This document shows, in pieces, positions 20,633 to 32,896 of a stretch of DNA of 64,000 nucleotides. Source of the stretch: Leptospira sp. WS92.C1. Lineage in GTDB: Bacteria > Spirochaetota > Leptospiria > Leptospirales > Leptospiraceae. A program made the translations under genes and the position numbers. The stretch lies in assembly GCF_040833975.1 (NCBI RefSeq), contig NZ_CP162130.1, positions 2,626,001-2,690,000 on the forward strand, written 5' to 3'. The notes beneath the pieces were generated by a model. It did no database searches. It was not told where the DNA came from and saw only the letters and a list, made by a program, of their open reading frames with translations. Positions within the stretch are counted from its first letter, which is position 1, and each line of letters begins with the position of its first letter.

Positions 20633-22915
20633 TCATTTAGATTGGGAATTTTCGTCGTCGTTTTTTTTCCGAAAGAGCAGGTCCATACGGATTCCTTTTA
20701 AATTTTCCACACCGGTGACGTTCATGGACTGCAGAAGCTGCTCCGTATATTGAGAAATTAAAAATCGAACCCCGGATACACCCCCGCCTACCGCGAAAAT
20801 CGCCATCGGTCGCCCCGTAAGAACCGTGTTCGCGCCCAGAGCAAGCATCTTAAAGACGTCCATCCCACTGCGAACCCCTCCGTCCACTGCGATCGAAATT
20901 CTATCTCCCACCGCATTTCGAATTCCGGAAAGAACCCTTGCCGTTCCCGGCATATCATCCAGAACCCTTCCGCCGTGATTGGAGACAACGATACAATCCG
21001 CTCCGGCGTCGATGGCAAGAAGCGCATCCTCCGGAGTCATAATTCCCTTAACGATAAAAGGAAGTTTGGTAAGAGAACGGATCGCACCAAGTTTGGAAAC
21101 GTTTCTTGTCACGGAAGAAATATTTTTCAGAGCCATCGTCTTAAAGTTAACCGCGTCCACATCCATTCCGATCGCAAATAAACCGGCGTTTTTCGATTCT
21201 TGAAATCGTTCTTTTAAAAGCCCTTCGTCTTCTCTCGGTTTGCAGATAAGAATAGCGTCCGCCTTTGTTTTCCGAACCGCTTCGAGCATAATCATATACT
21301 TATCCGGACTGGCCCCGTCACCTAACCACGCCAAGGTGCCTGAAGTCTGACAACCTTCCAAAAGCGTGGCAGCAAACGTAAACTCGTCCATGGCCCCGTT
21401 CATATTGGTAACCGCACCCGTCATAGGAGCCGCCATCAAAGGTGTTTTTAAAGTTTTACCTAAAAATGTTGTCTCTACATTTGCCCGAGTGTGTTCTCTG
21501 ATGTATTTTGGAAGAATCGAATATTCCTGAAGCGCGCTGATATTGTCCTGGAACGTAAGCATCCTTCCCAAACCACCCATACCGGGAACCCCAGAAGCAC
21601 AGTCGGTTCCATCGCAAACCTTACAAACCCAACAGACTTCTTTTCCAAAACGCGCTCTTGCGTTTTGCTGAATTTCTTTTTCGGAGATGGAATAGAGTTC
21701 GTCGCTGGTAAACCGGATTGTGTTTTTTACGGTTTCAAAAACGGATTCCGCGTTTTGCAACGTATCGGCGCTAATGATGACGTGCGCCGTTTTTTCGATG
21801 TTATTCGTCGGTTCGTGGATGATATCACCGATCTTGTTCATAAAGAAAAGATCATTGACCCCGTCGATCTTACGAGCGTCTTCGATCCCGTCGATGGCGA
21901 GTAACTTTCCTCTCGGAGCCAAAAGACAACGTTCGATGGAAACTCTTTGCACAGTCGGAGTGAGATTGTCCGGCTCTTCCCCCAATGCGATCAGAATCGC
22001 GGCGCGGTTTAAGTTGATTCCCGAAGAAAGCGGAAACGTAAACGCGGACATAAAACCGCCCGAAAGTCTCGCTGCGATTTCTCCCACCTTGACTCCGTCC
22101 GGTGTTACCTTGATATCGCCCTTTCCCGCTCCCAGTGTGATTCCGAGTGCCTTCATACTTCGGAACATCACGTCTTCCACCTCTTTCAAAACGGAAGGAC
22201 TTAAAGCAGAAGGCATATTGTGACCCATCTCGATAAAAAACGGTTCTCTTTCTATGATTCGATCCCCGATTCCTGTAATCACAAAATTTCCGTTCCAAGT
22301 GAGCGCATCGACCGAGACTTCCGGACCGGGCATATATTCTTCGAGAATCATCTCCCCGGTGGGAGAATATTTTTTTGCGTGTTTGAACGCGGCTTGCAAC
22401 TCTTCTCTATTTTCAACCTTGATCACACCGCGAGCGCCCATATTGTCCGCGGGTTTCATAACCAATGGAAATTTCAAAAATTCTAATGCGTCTCTGGTAT
22501 CGGATAAACTCCAAACGGGTGCGAATCCGGGCAAAGGAATTCCCGCTTTTTTGAGACGCTCGCGCATCTTTACCTTATTGGAAGCCGCTTCCGCATCCAC
22601 GTAACGAATCCCGGGAAGATCGAGTGCATTTGCAACCGCAGCCACGGTCATACTCGCGTCGGTTCCTGCGGTGATCACTCCGTCGATCTTTATCTTGGTC
22701 GCAAGCTTTTTAGATTCTCGCACCATTCCCTCGATATCCTTCGTACTCATTACCATCGGAATATCACAGACCTTCATACCGGGTGCGCCACCGTTCATGT
22801 CGGCAACGACCGTGGTGAGTTTCATCATTCTAGCGGTTTGAATGATGGGGACCTGGAGCAGCCCTCCCCCCACGATCAATATGGTTTTTCCGGTAATTTT
22901 ATGATTTACGGACAA
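20633..22915 (-). CDS. Fusion of ATP-grasp ligase and FMN-dependent alpha-hydroxy-acid dehydrogenase
   Basis: A 760-residue two-part enzyme. Residues ~10-400 form a pre-ATP-grasp plus ATP-grasp ligase (KTILIVGGGLLQVP; PLVMKPADNMGARGV; GEIAARLSGGFMSAFTF). Residues ~425-750 form an FMN-linked alpha-hydroxy-acid dehydrogenase of the lactate-oxidase-like group (PLMAAPMTGAVTNM; GADCIVVSNHGGRVLDDMPG; AVDGGVRSGMDVFKMLALGA). The joint carries a Cys cluster, CWVCKVCDGTDC, then GVPGMGG, which also opens stand-alone clostridial-type members. The frame is continuous. Substrates are unknown; joining a ligase to an FMN oxidoreductase suggests two steps on one carboxylate. It lies 18 bp downstream of mnmA. 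Confidence 0.85.
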   Translation of the reverse strand: MSVNHKITGKTILIVGGGLLQVPIIQTARMMKLTTVVADMNGGAPGMKVCDIPMVMSTKDIEGMVRESKKLATKIKIDGVITAGTDASMTVAAVANALDLPGIRYVDAEAASNKVKMRERLKKAGIPLPGFAPVWSLSDTRDALEFLKFPLVMKPADNMGARGVIKVENREELQAAFKHAKKYSPTGEMILEEYMPGPEVSVDALTWNGNFVITGIGDRIIEREPFFIEMGHNMPSALSPSVLKEVEDVMFRSMKALGITLGAGKGDIKVTPDGVKVGEIAARLSGGFMSAFTFPLSSGINLNRAAILIALGEEPDNLTPTVQRVSIERCLLAPRGKLLAIDGIEDARKIDGVNDLFFMNKIGDIIHEPTNNIEKTAHVIISADTLQNAESVFETVKNTIRFTSDELYSISEKEIQQNARARFGKEVCWVCKVCDGTDCASGVPGMGGLGRMLTFQDNISALQEYSILPKYIREHTRANVETTFLGKTLKTPLMAAPMTGAVTNMNGAMDEFTFAATLLEGCQTSGTLAWLGDGASPDKYMIMLEAVRKTKADAILICKPREDEGLLKERFQESKNAGLFAIGMDVDAVNFKTMALKNISSVTRNVSKLGAIRSLTKLPFIVKGIMTPEDALLAIDAGADCIVVSNHGGRVLDDMPGTARVLSGIRNAVGDRISIAVDGGVRSGMDVFKMLALGANTVLTGRPMAIFAVGGGVSGVRFLISQYTEQLLQSMNVTGVENLKGIRMDLLFRKKNDDENSQSK

Positions 22916-22932
22916 AAGAGAATTCTTCCTTA

Positions 22933-24066
22933 CTAATTCTGAAGAGCGACTGCGGGTTCGAGTTCCCGGATCTGCATTTCAATGCTTCCTTTCCGGATAA
23001 TTCCACCTAATAACAGATAGTCGGAATCCAAAGGGTAAAACACAGCCGATTGTCCCGGCGTAACTCCGCGTACGTCTTCGATAGGATTGACTACGAGATC
23101 GTCCCCGATTCTGGTAATTTTGCAACGGATCGGAGTATGTCTGTAACGGACCTGAACTCGACACTCGAGGGATTCGCCTTCTTCCAAAGGAGCGAGCCCT
23201 TGATAGTTGTAATCGATTACGGAGAATGCTCCCGTATAAGTTTCATTCTCTTCTCCTAATATTACGGATCCGTCATCTTCAATCGCTATGACGTAGAGAG
23301 GATTCTTCCAAGCGATCCCGAGCCCCTTTCTCTGACCGATCGTAAAGTTTTCCCTTCCCTTGTGTTTGCCGATGATTCTCCCGTCTCTAAGTTTAAAAAA
23401 TCCAGGAGTGAATTCCACGTTTTTCTTTTCTAAGAATTTTCTGTAATCGTTCTCCGGAATAAAACAAATCTCTTGAGATTCCGCTTTCTCCGCGACGGGC
23501 AACCCCATTCTTCTTGCAATCTCTCTCACCTCGGGCTTTGTCATTTCGCCAAGGGGAAAAATTACGTTTTTAAGATTTTCCTGAGAGAGTCCGTATAAAT
23601 AATAAGCCTGATTTTTACCCATGTCGAGTCCGTTCGCGATCGCGTAACGTTCTCCGTTTTGGGCAATTCGAGCGTAATGACCGGTCGCGATCCTGTCGAT
23701 ACCGAGGGCTTTTGCTTTTTCAAAAAGCGCTCCGAACTTTACGAAAGTATTGCATTCCACACAAGGGTTCGGAGTTTTTCCGTGTTGATAATCGTCAATA
23801 AATCGATCGATGACCTTCTCCTGAAATACCTTTTCCATCTTTACCACGTAAAACGGAATCTTGAGTGAGAGCCCCACGTCTCTCGCGTCCCGAATGTCTT
23901 CGGGAGAACAACAGGATTTTTTGGTCGTATCGCAGGCGGGGGCCTCGTATTCCCAGGTTCTGAGATTGACTCCGATCACCTCGTAGCCTTCTTCCATGAG
24001 AAGTCCCGCGGTCACGGCGCTGTCCACCCCGCCGCTCATGGCTACTATGATTTTTCCCTTGCTCAT
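22933..24066 (-). CDS. mnmA: tRNA-specific 2-thiouridylase
   Basis: A 377-residue enzyme that makes the 2-thio group on wobble uridine 34 of Lys, Glu and Gln tRNAs. Visible features are the PP-loop SGGVDSAVTAG (residues 11-21), the catalytic Cys in NPCVECN, the persulfide Cys in ESQEICFIPE, and the ATGHYARI motif. Length is normal. Its start is one base past the stop of the aspartic protease gene, so it is probably in that transcript. Confidence 0.96.
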   Translation of the reverse strand: MSKGKIIVAMSGGVDSAVTAGLLMEEGYEVIGVNLRTWEYEAPACDTTKKSCCSPEDIRDARDVGLSLKIPFYVVKMEKVFQEKVIDRFIDDYQHGKTPNPCVECNTFVKFGALFEKAKALGIDRIATGHYARIAQNGERYAIANGLDMGKNQAYYLYGLSQENLKNVIFPLGEMTKPEVREIARRMGLPVAEKAESQEICFIPENDYRKFLEKKNVEFTPGFFKLRDGRIIGKHKGRENFTIGQRKGLGIAWKNPLYVIAIEDDGSVILGEENETYTGAFSVIDYNYQGLAPLEEGESLECRVQVRYRHTPIRCKITRIGDDLVVNPIEDVRGVTPGQSAVFYPLDSDYLLLGGIIRKGSIEMQIRELEPAVALQN

Positions 24067-24067
24067 C

Positions 24068-25236
<1,169 letters not shown>

Positions 25237-25276
25237 ACTGTACTGATCGGCAGATTTTGAAAAAAGAAAAGGAAAT

Positions 25277-26335
25277 CTAATTCTCTTTGTAACAAACGGT
25301 CTTATTTTTTCCCGAATGTTTCGCAGTATAAAGAGCCTTATCCGCTCTTTCAATCAGATCCCGATTGTTCTTATCTTTTGGCCAAAACTCGGAAACTCCC
25401 ACGGAAAGGGTCACCTTTAAATCCGGTCCGCCATTCGGGTTTTTTACAAAACTCGCTTCCACCGCTTTCCGAATCTTTTCCCCCATTTCATAACCTCTTT
25501 CAAGATCGGCTCCGGGCATTACGAGGCAGAATTCTTCTCCGCCGTAACGAGCGGGTGTATCGTGTTTTCCCGCGTTTCGAATCAATTGTCTCGCTACTTC
25601 AGTCAAAACCTGATCTCCCGCTTGGTGGCCGTGAGTATCATTAAACTTTTTAAAGTTATCCACATCCGTAAATAAAAGTGTGAGATGTGACTTTTTCTTT
25701 CTGCAACGATCCATCTCTTCCTTGAGTTTTGTCTGGAAATAGTGATGCACCTTGAGTCCGGTCATCATATCCACTGTCGCAAGTTCGTAGAGCCTGGAAT
25801 TCTCGACCGCGATCCCCGCAAGCGTAGAAAGGGTCGTTAAAAAATCACGATCCTCCTCCTGAACCTCGCTCATCGTCATCTTTTCTCCGAGAACCAAAAG
25901 ACCGTTCACCTTTCCCTTTGCGTTCAAGGGAATGATCAGATCGGCCCCGATTCCCCTTAGGAAATCGATCTCGGTCACGGATCGCCCCATGCTCTCTTCG
26001 ATCTGATTTACGGTCATCGCTTTCATTCTTGTTTCGAGAAACTGAATCAAAGGAGCGTCCGTCTTGATCCGAAACGACTTTTCGTTTTCGGAAAGATCAA
26101 AACCTTTATAACTCGGGTCCAATTCGAAAAAATCCGAATCGGCTTCCGGGCTTACGTAAATCGCCGCTTGTAAAGTTTGCAACTGTGCGAGACAGATGTT
26201 TAAAATTGCATCCATTAGATATTTATAATCTAATGTAGAATTAAGCGCTTTACTGATTTCTAATAACTGCTTTTGATCATAGATTTTCTTTTCGAGATAC
26301 TCTATCATCAAGGGATCATTTTCTTTACTGATCAA
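25277..26335 (-). CDS. GAF-GGDEF diguanylate cyclase
   Basis: A 352-residue cytoplasmic protein. A GAF-type sensor domain covers about residues 20-185 and a GGDEF domain 190-350. The active-site motif is RYGGEEF, with TDVDNFKKFNDTHGHQAGD for metal and GTP binding, so it should make c-di-GMP. The product-inhibition site RxxD normally found five residues before the motif is replaced (GKHD), suggesting no feedback at that site. The GAF ligand is unknown. Confidence 0.92.
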   Translation of the reverse strand: MISKENDPLMIEYLEKKIYDQKQLLEISKALNSTLDYKYLMDAILNICLAQLQTLQAAIYVSPEADSDFFELDPSYKGFDLSENEKSFRIKTDAPLIQFLETRMKAMTVNQIEESMGRSVTEIDFLRGIGADLIIPLNAKGKVNGLLVLGEKMTMSEVQEEDRDFLTTLSTLAGIAVENSRLYELATVDMMTGLKVHHYFQTKLKEEMDRCRKKKSHLTLLFTDVDNFKKFNDTHGHQAGDQVLTEVARQLIRNAGKHDTPARYGGEEFCLVMPGADLERGYEMGEKIRKAVEASFVKNPNGGPDLKVTLSVGVSEFWPKDKNNRDLIERADKALYTAKHSGKNKTVCYKEN

Positions 26336-26494
26336 ACGGGTGGTTCTCCGGCCTGTATAGATACTAAAGGAGCCTTTTCCAATTCATTACCAAGGTTATA
26401 CCCGGTGTGCTTTTTCATTCTAAGTCGATTCTCTATTCAGAGGCTATCAGAACCATTTTTTCTTTAAAAATCAAATCTTTTTACTGTTTTATTC

Positions 26495-26522
26495 TTGCTT
26501 TCAAGGCTTTAATACAGATACT
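26495..26522 (+). promoter_or_regulatory. Candidate promoter of the initiator tRNA
   Basis: TTGCTT (26495-26500) and GATACT (26517-26522), 16 bp apart, would start transcription a few bases before the mature tRNA at 26536. Both boxes are imperfect. Confidence 0.4.
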
Positions 26523-26531
26523 GACTCTAAC

Positions 26532-26612
<81 letters not shown>

Positions 26613-26858
26613 TTTAATTCTTCCCTCTATCTTTTCAAGATAAATTTTAATCCGAAGTCCTTTGCTTTCCCTTAATAACTTGATTTGAGGAAAAGTTTGA
26701 ATCCTTTTTCTCATTTCGAATATGAATCTTGACTCTCGCTCTTTTGTTAATCCCATTCTGCTACCCAAATTAATCCAAAAGCACTATTGACAAAAAAGCA
26801 AAAGCCCCGAATCCACAGCCAAAATTGTTCTCAAAGGAATCCGCATAAAAACATCGTA

Positions 26859-27650
26859 TCAAACAGGATACTCATTTCCCAATTCTTGAGACCGTTTTGT
26901 CGCCGCTTTTACGGCCTCCAAAATTGAATTTGCAAAACCGCCTTTTTCCAACTCGACCAGTCCTGCGATCGTTGTCCCACCGGGAGAGGTCACCTTATTT
27001 TTCCACACTTCAGGGTGAGTCTCCGGATTTTTCTTTCTTTCTTTTTGAAGAAGTTCCGCCGCTCCCAGCACGGTTTGAATGCTAAGATCCAACGCCTCCT
27101 GGTATCCGAGTCCGGAAACCACTCCGCCTTCGGCCAGTGCCTGGATAAATTTAAAAACATAAGCGGGTCCGGAACCCGAAAGTCCCGTGACAGCGTCGAT
27201 CAAGGATTCCGAACCGAGCGCAACCGTATGTCCCAAAGAATGAAATACTTCTAGGACGGTTTCATACAACTCCCGATCTCCGTAATATCCAATGGCTCCC
27301 TGTCCGACTAACAACGGTAAATTGGGCATCACTCTCACAACCTTGGACCCGGGAGGAAGATTGTTTTTTATCGTTTCCGTTCCGATCCCCGCCGCGACCG
27401 ATATGATATTTTTTTTATCAGAAATCTGTTTGAGCAGCTCGATCACTTTTCCGGGTTTTACACAAACCACGATCAGATCCGACCTGGAAGAAAATTCTTC
27501 CCAAGAAGATACAAGTTCTATTTTTTTACTCGCGGTAAGATACGGATCATATCCCAAAACCTGTGTCGGATAACGTTTTTTCAGAGAAAGATAAATCGCC
27601 CCTCCCATATTTCCACAACCTGCGATTCCAATCGTATGTTTCATGATCAA
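26859..27650 (-). CDS. proC: Pyrroline-5-carboxylate reductase
   Basis: About 263 residues. ProC reduces pyrroline-5-carboxylate to proline. Visible features are the NAD(P) loop GIAGCGNMGGAIY, VVRVMPNLPLLVGQGAIGYYG, and the C-terminal signature GSGPAYVFKFIQALAEGGV with SPGGTTIAGLVELE. ATG 27644 (MKHTIG) is an equally good start. The start overlaps the end of the yggS gene, giving the common yggS-proC operon. Confidence 0.95.
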   Translation of the reverse strand: MIMKHTIGIAGCGNMGGAIYLSLKKRYPTQVLGYDPYLTASKKIELVSSWEEFSSRSDLIVVCVKPGKVIELLKQISDKKNIISVAAGIGTETIKNNLPPGSKVVRVMPNLPLLVGQGAIGYYGDRELYETVLEVFHSLGHTVALGSESLIDAVTGLSGSGPAYVFKFIQALAEGGVVSGLGYQEALDLSIQTVLGAAELLQKERKKNPETHPEVWKNKVTSPGGTTIAGLVELEKGGFANSILEAVKAATKRSQELGNEYPV

Positions 27651-28317
27651 TTCCTTTCTCCGAAGATGGCGCTTCCGATTCTTACAAAATCACTTCCTTC
27701 TTCGATTGCAATTCTGTAGTCGCCGGACATTCCCATGGATAGTTTTCCTTCCGGTAAATATTCTTTTCTGATTTTGGAAAGTTCTCTAAACGTTTCTCTG
27801 GTTTTGAACGGATCTCCGTCCGAAGGCCCCATAACCATCAATCCTTCCAATTTGCAGAATGTGTTGGAGAGCATTTCTTTTTTTTCCAATAGGGAGATCA
27901 GTTCTTTTTTTTCAAACCCGTGTTTTGTATCCTCGCGAGTCAGGTTGGCTTGTAAAAAATATCCGATTTGTTTTTGTTCCTTTTCGGCGCGGCTCAAAAG
28001 TTCAAAAACGCTTCCTTCCCCTCCGACTCCGTGCGTGTGGGAATATCCTAAAAACAGTTTACGAAAAGTTCCACTCTGAACCGGTCCGATATGATGCAGG
28101 ACAAGATTTGAGTTTTCGTTTGCGATCCATTCCGCAAATTTTTCCAAACCTTCTTGGATTCTATTTTCACCGAAATGAATCACCCCGGCGTTCACGGCTT
28201 CTTTTATTTTTTCAAGGGGCTGGAACTTGGAAACGGCGATGAGGACCGGAGGATTTTCCGGTCTGAGTGATTTGAGCTCTTCTTGGATTTCTAAAAAACG
28301 ATCTCGGATCCCCATGA

Positions 28318-28321
<4 letters not shown>
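27647..28321 (-). CDS. YggS/PLPBP family pyridoxal phosphate-binding protein
   Basis: A 224-residue single-domain PLP protein (alanine-racemase barrel) that helps balance vitamin B6 and amino/keto acids; it has no confirmed catalytic activity. Markers are the PLP Lys in VLIAVSKFQP, HFGENRIQEG, LHHIGPVQSG, and the C-terminal LSMGMSGDYRIAIEEGSDFV then RIGSAIFG. It overlaps the coding ends of both neighbours (proC downstream, the coiled-coil protein upstream), so the three are probably co-translated. Confidence 0.93.
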
Positions 28322-29025
<704 letters not shown>

Positions 29026-29125
29026 GGGTGTACCTTTTTAGAATATCGGTTTTTTCCCGCATAAAGGGAAAGGAAAAGAGGATAAGTATCTGTTTTTAAG
29101 TCTCATTTTCTCCGAATAGAATCCT

Positions 29126-29855
29126 GTGAAAGGTTTTCTTTCGAACCATACTTTCCTAACGATCTGTCTTTGGGGACTCCTTTATGGACCGACCGATCTG
29201 TCCTCCGCTCCCGTGAAAAGAGACGAAGACGAGGCGAGCCGGGTTCTGATTTTAGAGAAGATACTGGCAGACTGGAAGCAATACAATCTTTTTCTTGTCG
29301 ACTCTTTCGACGGAGAAAGACCCTGGGAAATCTATCGGGGAATTTCTTTCTTAAACGAAATCCGATTCAATTCTCAGATTCCCTCCAACGAGGCCTATTT
29401 AAAGGAACGGGAATTTTATCCGGATCTAACCCCGGCCAACGACTATCGTTCGATGATGATTCAAACCTTTTTTGAAAATCCGAAACACTCGCACTTGGAA
29501 ATCCGTCCCAAGGAAAAGATTCGGCTTCCGATCGGAATCCCGACCCGTATTTTTTTCTGGATGTATTCCTCTTCCCAAAACGCTAAGATCGAATTGGTGC
29601 TTCATCAACACAGATCCAAGGAGATCATCGTCGAACTTGGGGATCTGACCTTTGACGGCTGGAAGCGGATGGAGAAGAAGCTGGAAATTCCGGGTCGAAA
29701 CGTAAAACTCAATCGGAATTTGAGATATCCCTTTGAGATCGCGGCGATTCGGCTCATCCCCGGCCCGTTTCAAAAAAAGGGGGAATTTGTATTCTACTTG
29801 GATCGAATGGGAATCCTCGTAGACACAAGAGACGAATCGTATCCGGGAGCGGAAA

Positions 29856-29884
<29 letters not shown>
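29126..29884 (+). CDS. FlaA-like flagellar filament sheath family protein
   Basis: A 252-residue exported protein with GTG start and signal segment (HTFLTICLWGLLYG). The layout matches the spirochaete FlaA family: LVDSFDGERPWEIY near the start (FlaA D.fD...W), LPIGIPTRIFFWMYSS in the middle, LGDLTFDGWKRMEKKLEIPG, and a closing IAAIRLIPGP...FYLDRMGILVDTRDESYPGAE block. FlaA proteins coat the periplasmic flagellum. The usual leptospiral flaA genes are, as I recall, an adjacent pair; this one stands alone, so it may be a third, more distant paralog. Its end overlaps the convergent HAD gene by 29 bp. Confidence 0.75.
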
Positions 29885-30473
<589 letters not shown>

Positions 30474-30479
30474 AAACCA

Positions 30480-31736
30480 ATGATTTTTCTCTATCAAATC
30501 CTGACGATCTTTCTTCTCATCTTGATTCTCCCGATTTCTCTCTTATTTCCGAGTGCTCGGGATTTTTTCAAAAAACGCAGACTGGACAAACATCGAATTC
30601 TTTCCAAAACTCAGAACTTCGAAGGAAAAAAAGTGATCTGGCTGCACGCTGCATCGGTGGGAGAATTGGATCAATGCCGAGCTTTGGCTCTGGAATTTAG
30701 AAAAAAAAATTCCCAAACCTTTCTTTTACAATCCGTGTTTTCGGATAGCGTCCGGGATTCTCAACTCGAGGCTTTTCCTGCGGATGAAACCTTTCGACTT
30801 CCGATTGATACTCCATTTGCATACAACTGGATTTTCAAACACTTCCACCCAAAGGTTCTGGTATTGATGGCCTGGGATACTTGGCCAAATCTCATCCTCT
30901 CCGCAAAAAAAAATGGAACCAAAGTAGTGTTGGGTTCCGCAGTCATAGGAAGTCGTAAAAAAGGAATTTTGGGAGGTTTGACGAAGGAGGTGTTTCAAAA
31001 TCTGAGCGGAATCTATCCTTCTCACGAAACCTTTTACGAATCCTTTCGTTCCTTGGTTCCGGAAAGAATTCCGGTCAAAGTTCTCGGTGACACAAGATTT
31101 GATACCGTTCTAAAACGAATCGAGGATACAAAAAAAGAATTTTCAAAACCTAAAAATTATTCGTATTCGAAAATTATACTATTTGCATCTACATACGAAC
31201 CCTGCGAGGAATTGATCGTTTCCTTTTACAAACTCGCAAAAACACAACAGCCGGATTTGTTAAACGAACTTGCGTTTTGGATCTTTCCACACAAAACGTC
31301 TCCGGATCGAATCATCGCGATCGAACACAGACTCCAAGAAGCAAAGATGGAATACCAGACCTGGACTTCCACTCCGTATGAACAAATGAGGGCGCAGACG
31401 ATCATTTTCGACGTTTTGGGAATTTTAGCGTTCGCTTATCAAGCCGCGGATTTTGCCTACGTAGGCGGCGCACTTCATAACAGGGTGCATAACGTTCTCG
31501 AACCGGCGACCTTCGGACTGCCCTTGATGACTGGCCCTAGGATCTCCAATTCTCCCGAGGCAATGATATTAAATCAGACCAAGGGGTTGTTTATCGTCAC
31601 CCAACCGGAAGATATTTTAAGAATTTTGAATCTCCCTTCTGCAGAACTTGCAAACATTCGAAAACAAAATTTCGAGTTCGTCCGCAAAGGCAGAGGCGCA
31701 GCTGAACGATTGTATGAAGAAATTTTGAATTTGTAA
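30480..31736 (+). CDS. waaA: Kdo transferase (3-deoxy-D-manno-octulosonic acid transferase)
   Basis: A 418-residue GT-B glycosyltransferase anchored by an N-terminal hydrophobic segment (YQILTIFLLILILPISLLF). It attaches Kdo to lipid A precursors at the inner membrane. Signatures: WLHAASVGELDQC (catalytic Glu), VLGDTRFDTV, and the C-terminal FAYVGGALHNRVHNVLEPA and GPRISNSPEA. Length is normal. It is the lipid A-core link to the O-antigen genes at 5.5-8.5 kb. Its start codon nearly abuts the divergent HAD gene, so its promoter must lie inside that gene. Confidence 0.95.
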   Translation: MIFLYQILTIFLLILILPISLLFPSARDFFKKRRLDKHRILSKTQNFEGKKVIWLHAASVGELDQCRALALEFRKKNSQTFLLQSVFSDSVRDSQLEAFPADETFRLPIDTPFAYNWIFKHFHPKVLVLMAWDTWPNLILSAKKNGTKVVLGSAVIGSRKKGILGGLTKEVFQNLSGIYPSHETFYESFRSLVPERIPVKVLGDTRFDTVLKRIEDTKKEFSKPKNYSYSKIILFASTYEPCEELIVSFYKLAKTQQPDLLNELAFWIFPHKTSPDRIIAIEHRLQEAKMEYQTWTSTPYEQMRAQTIIFDVLGILAFAYQAADFAYVGGALHNRVHNVLEPATFGLPLMTGPRISNSPEAMILNQTKGLFIVTQPEDILRILNLPSAELANIRKQNFEFVRKGRGAAERLYEEILNL

Positions 31737-31780
31737 TGTTTTTTGAATATCAGTTATATAACAAATATTTCGCTGTGAAA

Positions 31781-31831
31781 GACTTTTTAGCCGGACTTAA
31801 GTCCGTTCTAAACGGGTTTTACGGAAAAGTC
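31781..31831. repeat. Palindromic intergenic repeat, copy A
   Basis: In the convergent gap after waaA. The core is a perfect 14-bp palindrome CGGACTTAAGTCCG (31792-31805), enclosed by GACTTTT / AAAAGTC arms, and followed by TTTTACGGAA. Related sequences occur at 58641-58716 and 62139-62189. It may act as a bidirectional terminator. Confidence 0.65.
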
Positions 31832-31921
31832 AAATTACATTCAAACTCCATTGTTTTTTGTTCGATTTTTTATCCCTTTCGACAAACAAAAGACAAAAAG
31901 ATGCCCGACGTTTAGATCGAC

Positions 31922-32896
31922 TCAAGAGTGTTCCATTCTTCTTTTGAGGATTTTAAGAATCGTATTTTGAATGTCTCTCATCAAAAAATCCCCCCAAAGC
32001 GACGCGTAAAAGTTAAAGTGAGTGGAAAGTCGATATTTACTTTTCAAATAAAGGGTCACTTTTTGTTTCCGATTCGGGTTCTGCTTTTCGGAATATTCCA
32101 ATTCATATTCCCCTTGTAATGCGTCGAAATAAATCCCCCCGGGAACGACATGATCGTCTAACGTAGTCAACGGAGTCAAATTCGGATCCGCTTGGATCTC
32201 GAACTTCAGTCTCCGATACGGATTCCATTCCGTGATCGTTTCGTAAAAAAGAAGGCCTTTCTCGAATCTTGCTTCTCGAATGCCTCCGATACCTTCGTGC
32301 GAAAGAGTCGCTTCGATCGGTCTCGGAAATCCGATCTTGTAAAAAAATCCATCCTCCGTTTTTTCCAATTGAGGAATTCGGACGACGTTTTTCCAAATCG
32401 TTTCCGGAGTCGCATTCACCTCGATCCTCGTTTCCACAAATCGGATCTCGTTCGGCAGTTGCCAAAGAGATTCCAAATACCCGGAAACAAGAGGCAAAGA
32501 GAGAATTCCGAAAACCCCCAAGAGATTGATTCGGTTCTCCGGGAAAATATAAAACCAGATTCCGACCGCAATTCCTCCGACACTTGCCAAAGCCAGATAA
32601 ATCGGTAAACCCATGATCAAACAAATCATCCCTTCCCAATTCACAAGAAACGAAAAGAACATGGAAATCGTCGTCGGCAGCCACGGAAAAAAAATATGAA
32701 AGAACATCGAATGCGGCTTTTCCTTTTCGGACCAATACACGGAAATCAGTCCGATACAAAACGGAAGCACAAACACTCCTCCGTAAGCCATCGTGATTCC
32801 GAAACTTTTTAAGGATTCAATTCGGATGATGTATTGTACAAAAGTCGCATAGAGAACGGAAAATATTGTGGATACGAAAATCGAACGAAGTTTCAT
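31922..32896 (-). CDS. Membrane protein with C-terminal SRPBCC-like domain
   Basis: A 324-residue protein. The first ~140 residues hold about four hydrophobic segments. The rest resembles an SRPBCC (polyketide cyclase/START-like) lipid-binding domain: VETRIEVNATPETIWKNVV is the typical first strand-helix, followed by IREARFEKGLLFYETITEW, PYRRLKFEI and ending LYLKSKYRLSTHFNFYASLW. The function is unknown; a membrane-tied lipid- or ligand-binding role fits. It converges on waaA, with a palindromic repeat between. Confidence 0.65.
   Translation of the reverse strand: MKLRSIFVSTIFSVLYATFVQYIIRIESLKSFGITMAYGGVFVLPFCIGLISVYWSEKEKPHSMFFHIFFPWLPTTISMFFSFLVNWEGMICLIMGLPIYLALASVGGIAVGIWFYIFPENRINLLGVFGILSLPLVSGYLESLWQLPNEIRFVETRIEVNATPETIWKNVVRIPQLEKTEDGFFYKIGFPRPIEATLSHEGIGGIREARFEKGLLFYETITEWNPYRRLKFEIQADPNLTPLTTLDDHVVPGGIYFDALQGEYELEYSEKQNPNRKQKVTLYLKSKYRLSTHFNFYASLWGDFLMRDIQNTILKILKRRMEHS

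Noticed and set aside
29117..29128. Shared GAATCCTGTG near the starts at 29126, 60151 and 63195
   Set aside because: Three matches are suggestive, but similar 9-mers occur inside coding regions and the distance to the start varies, so I do not claim a regulatory site.
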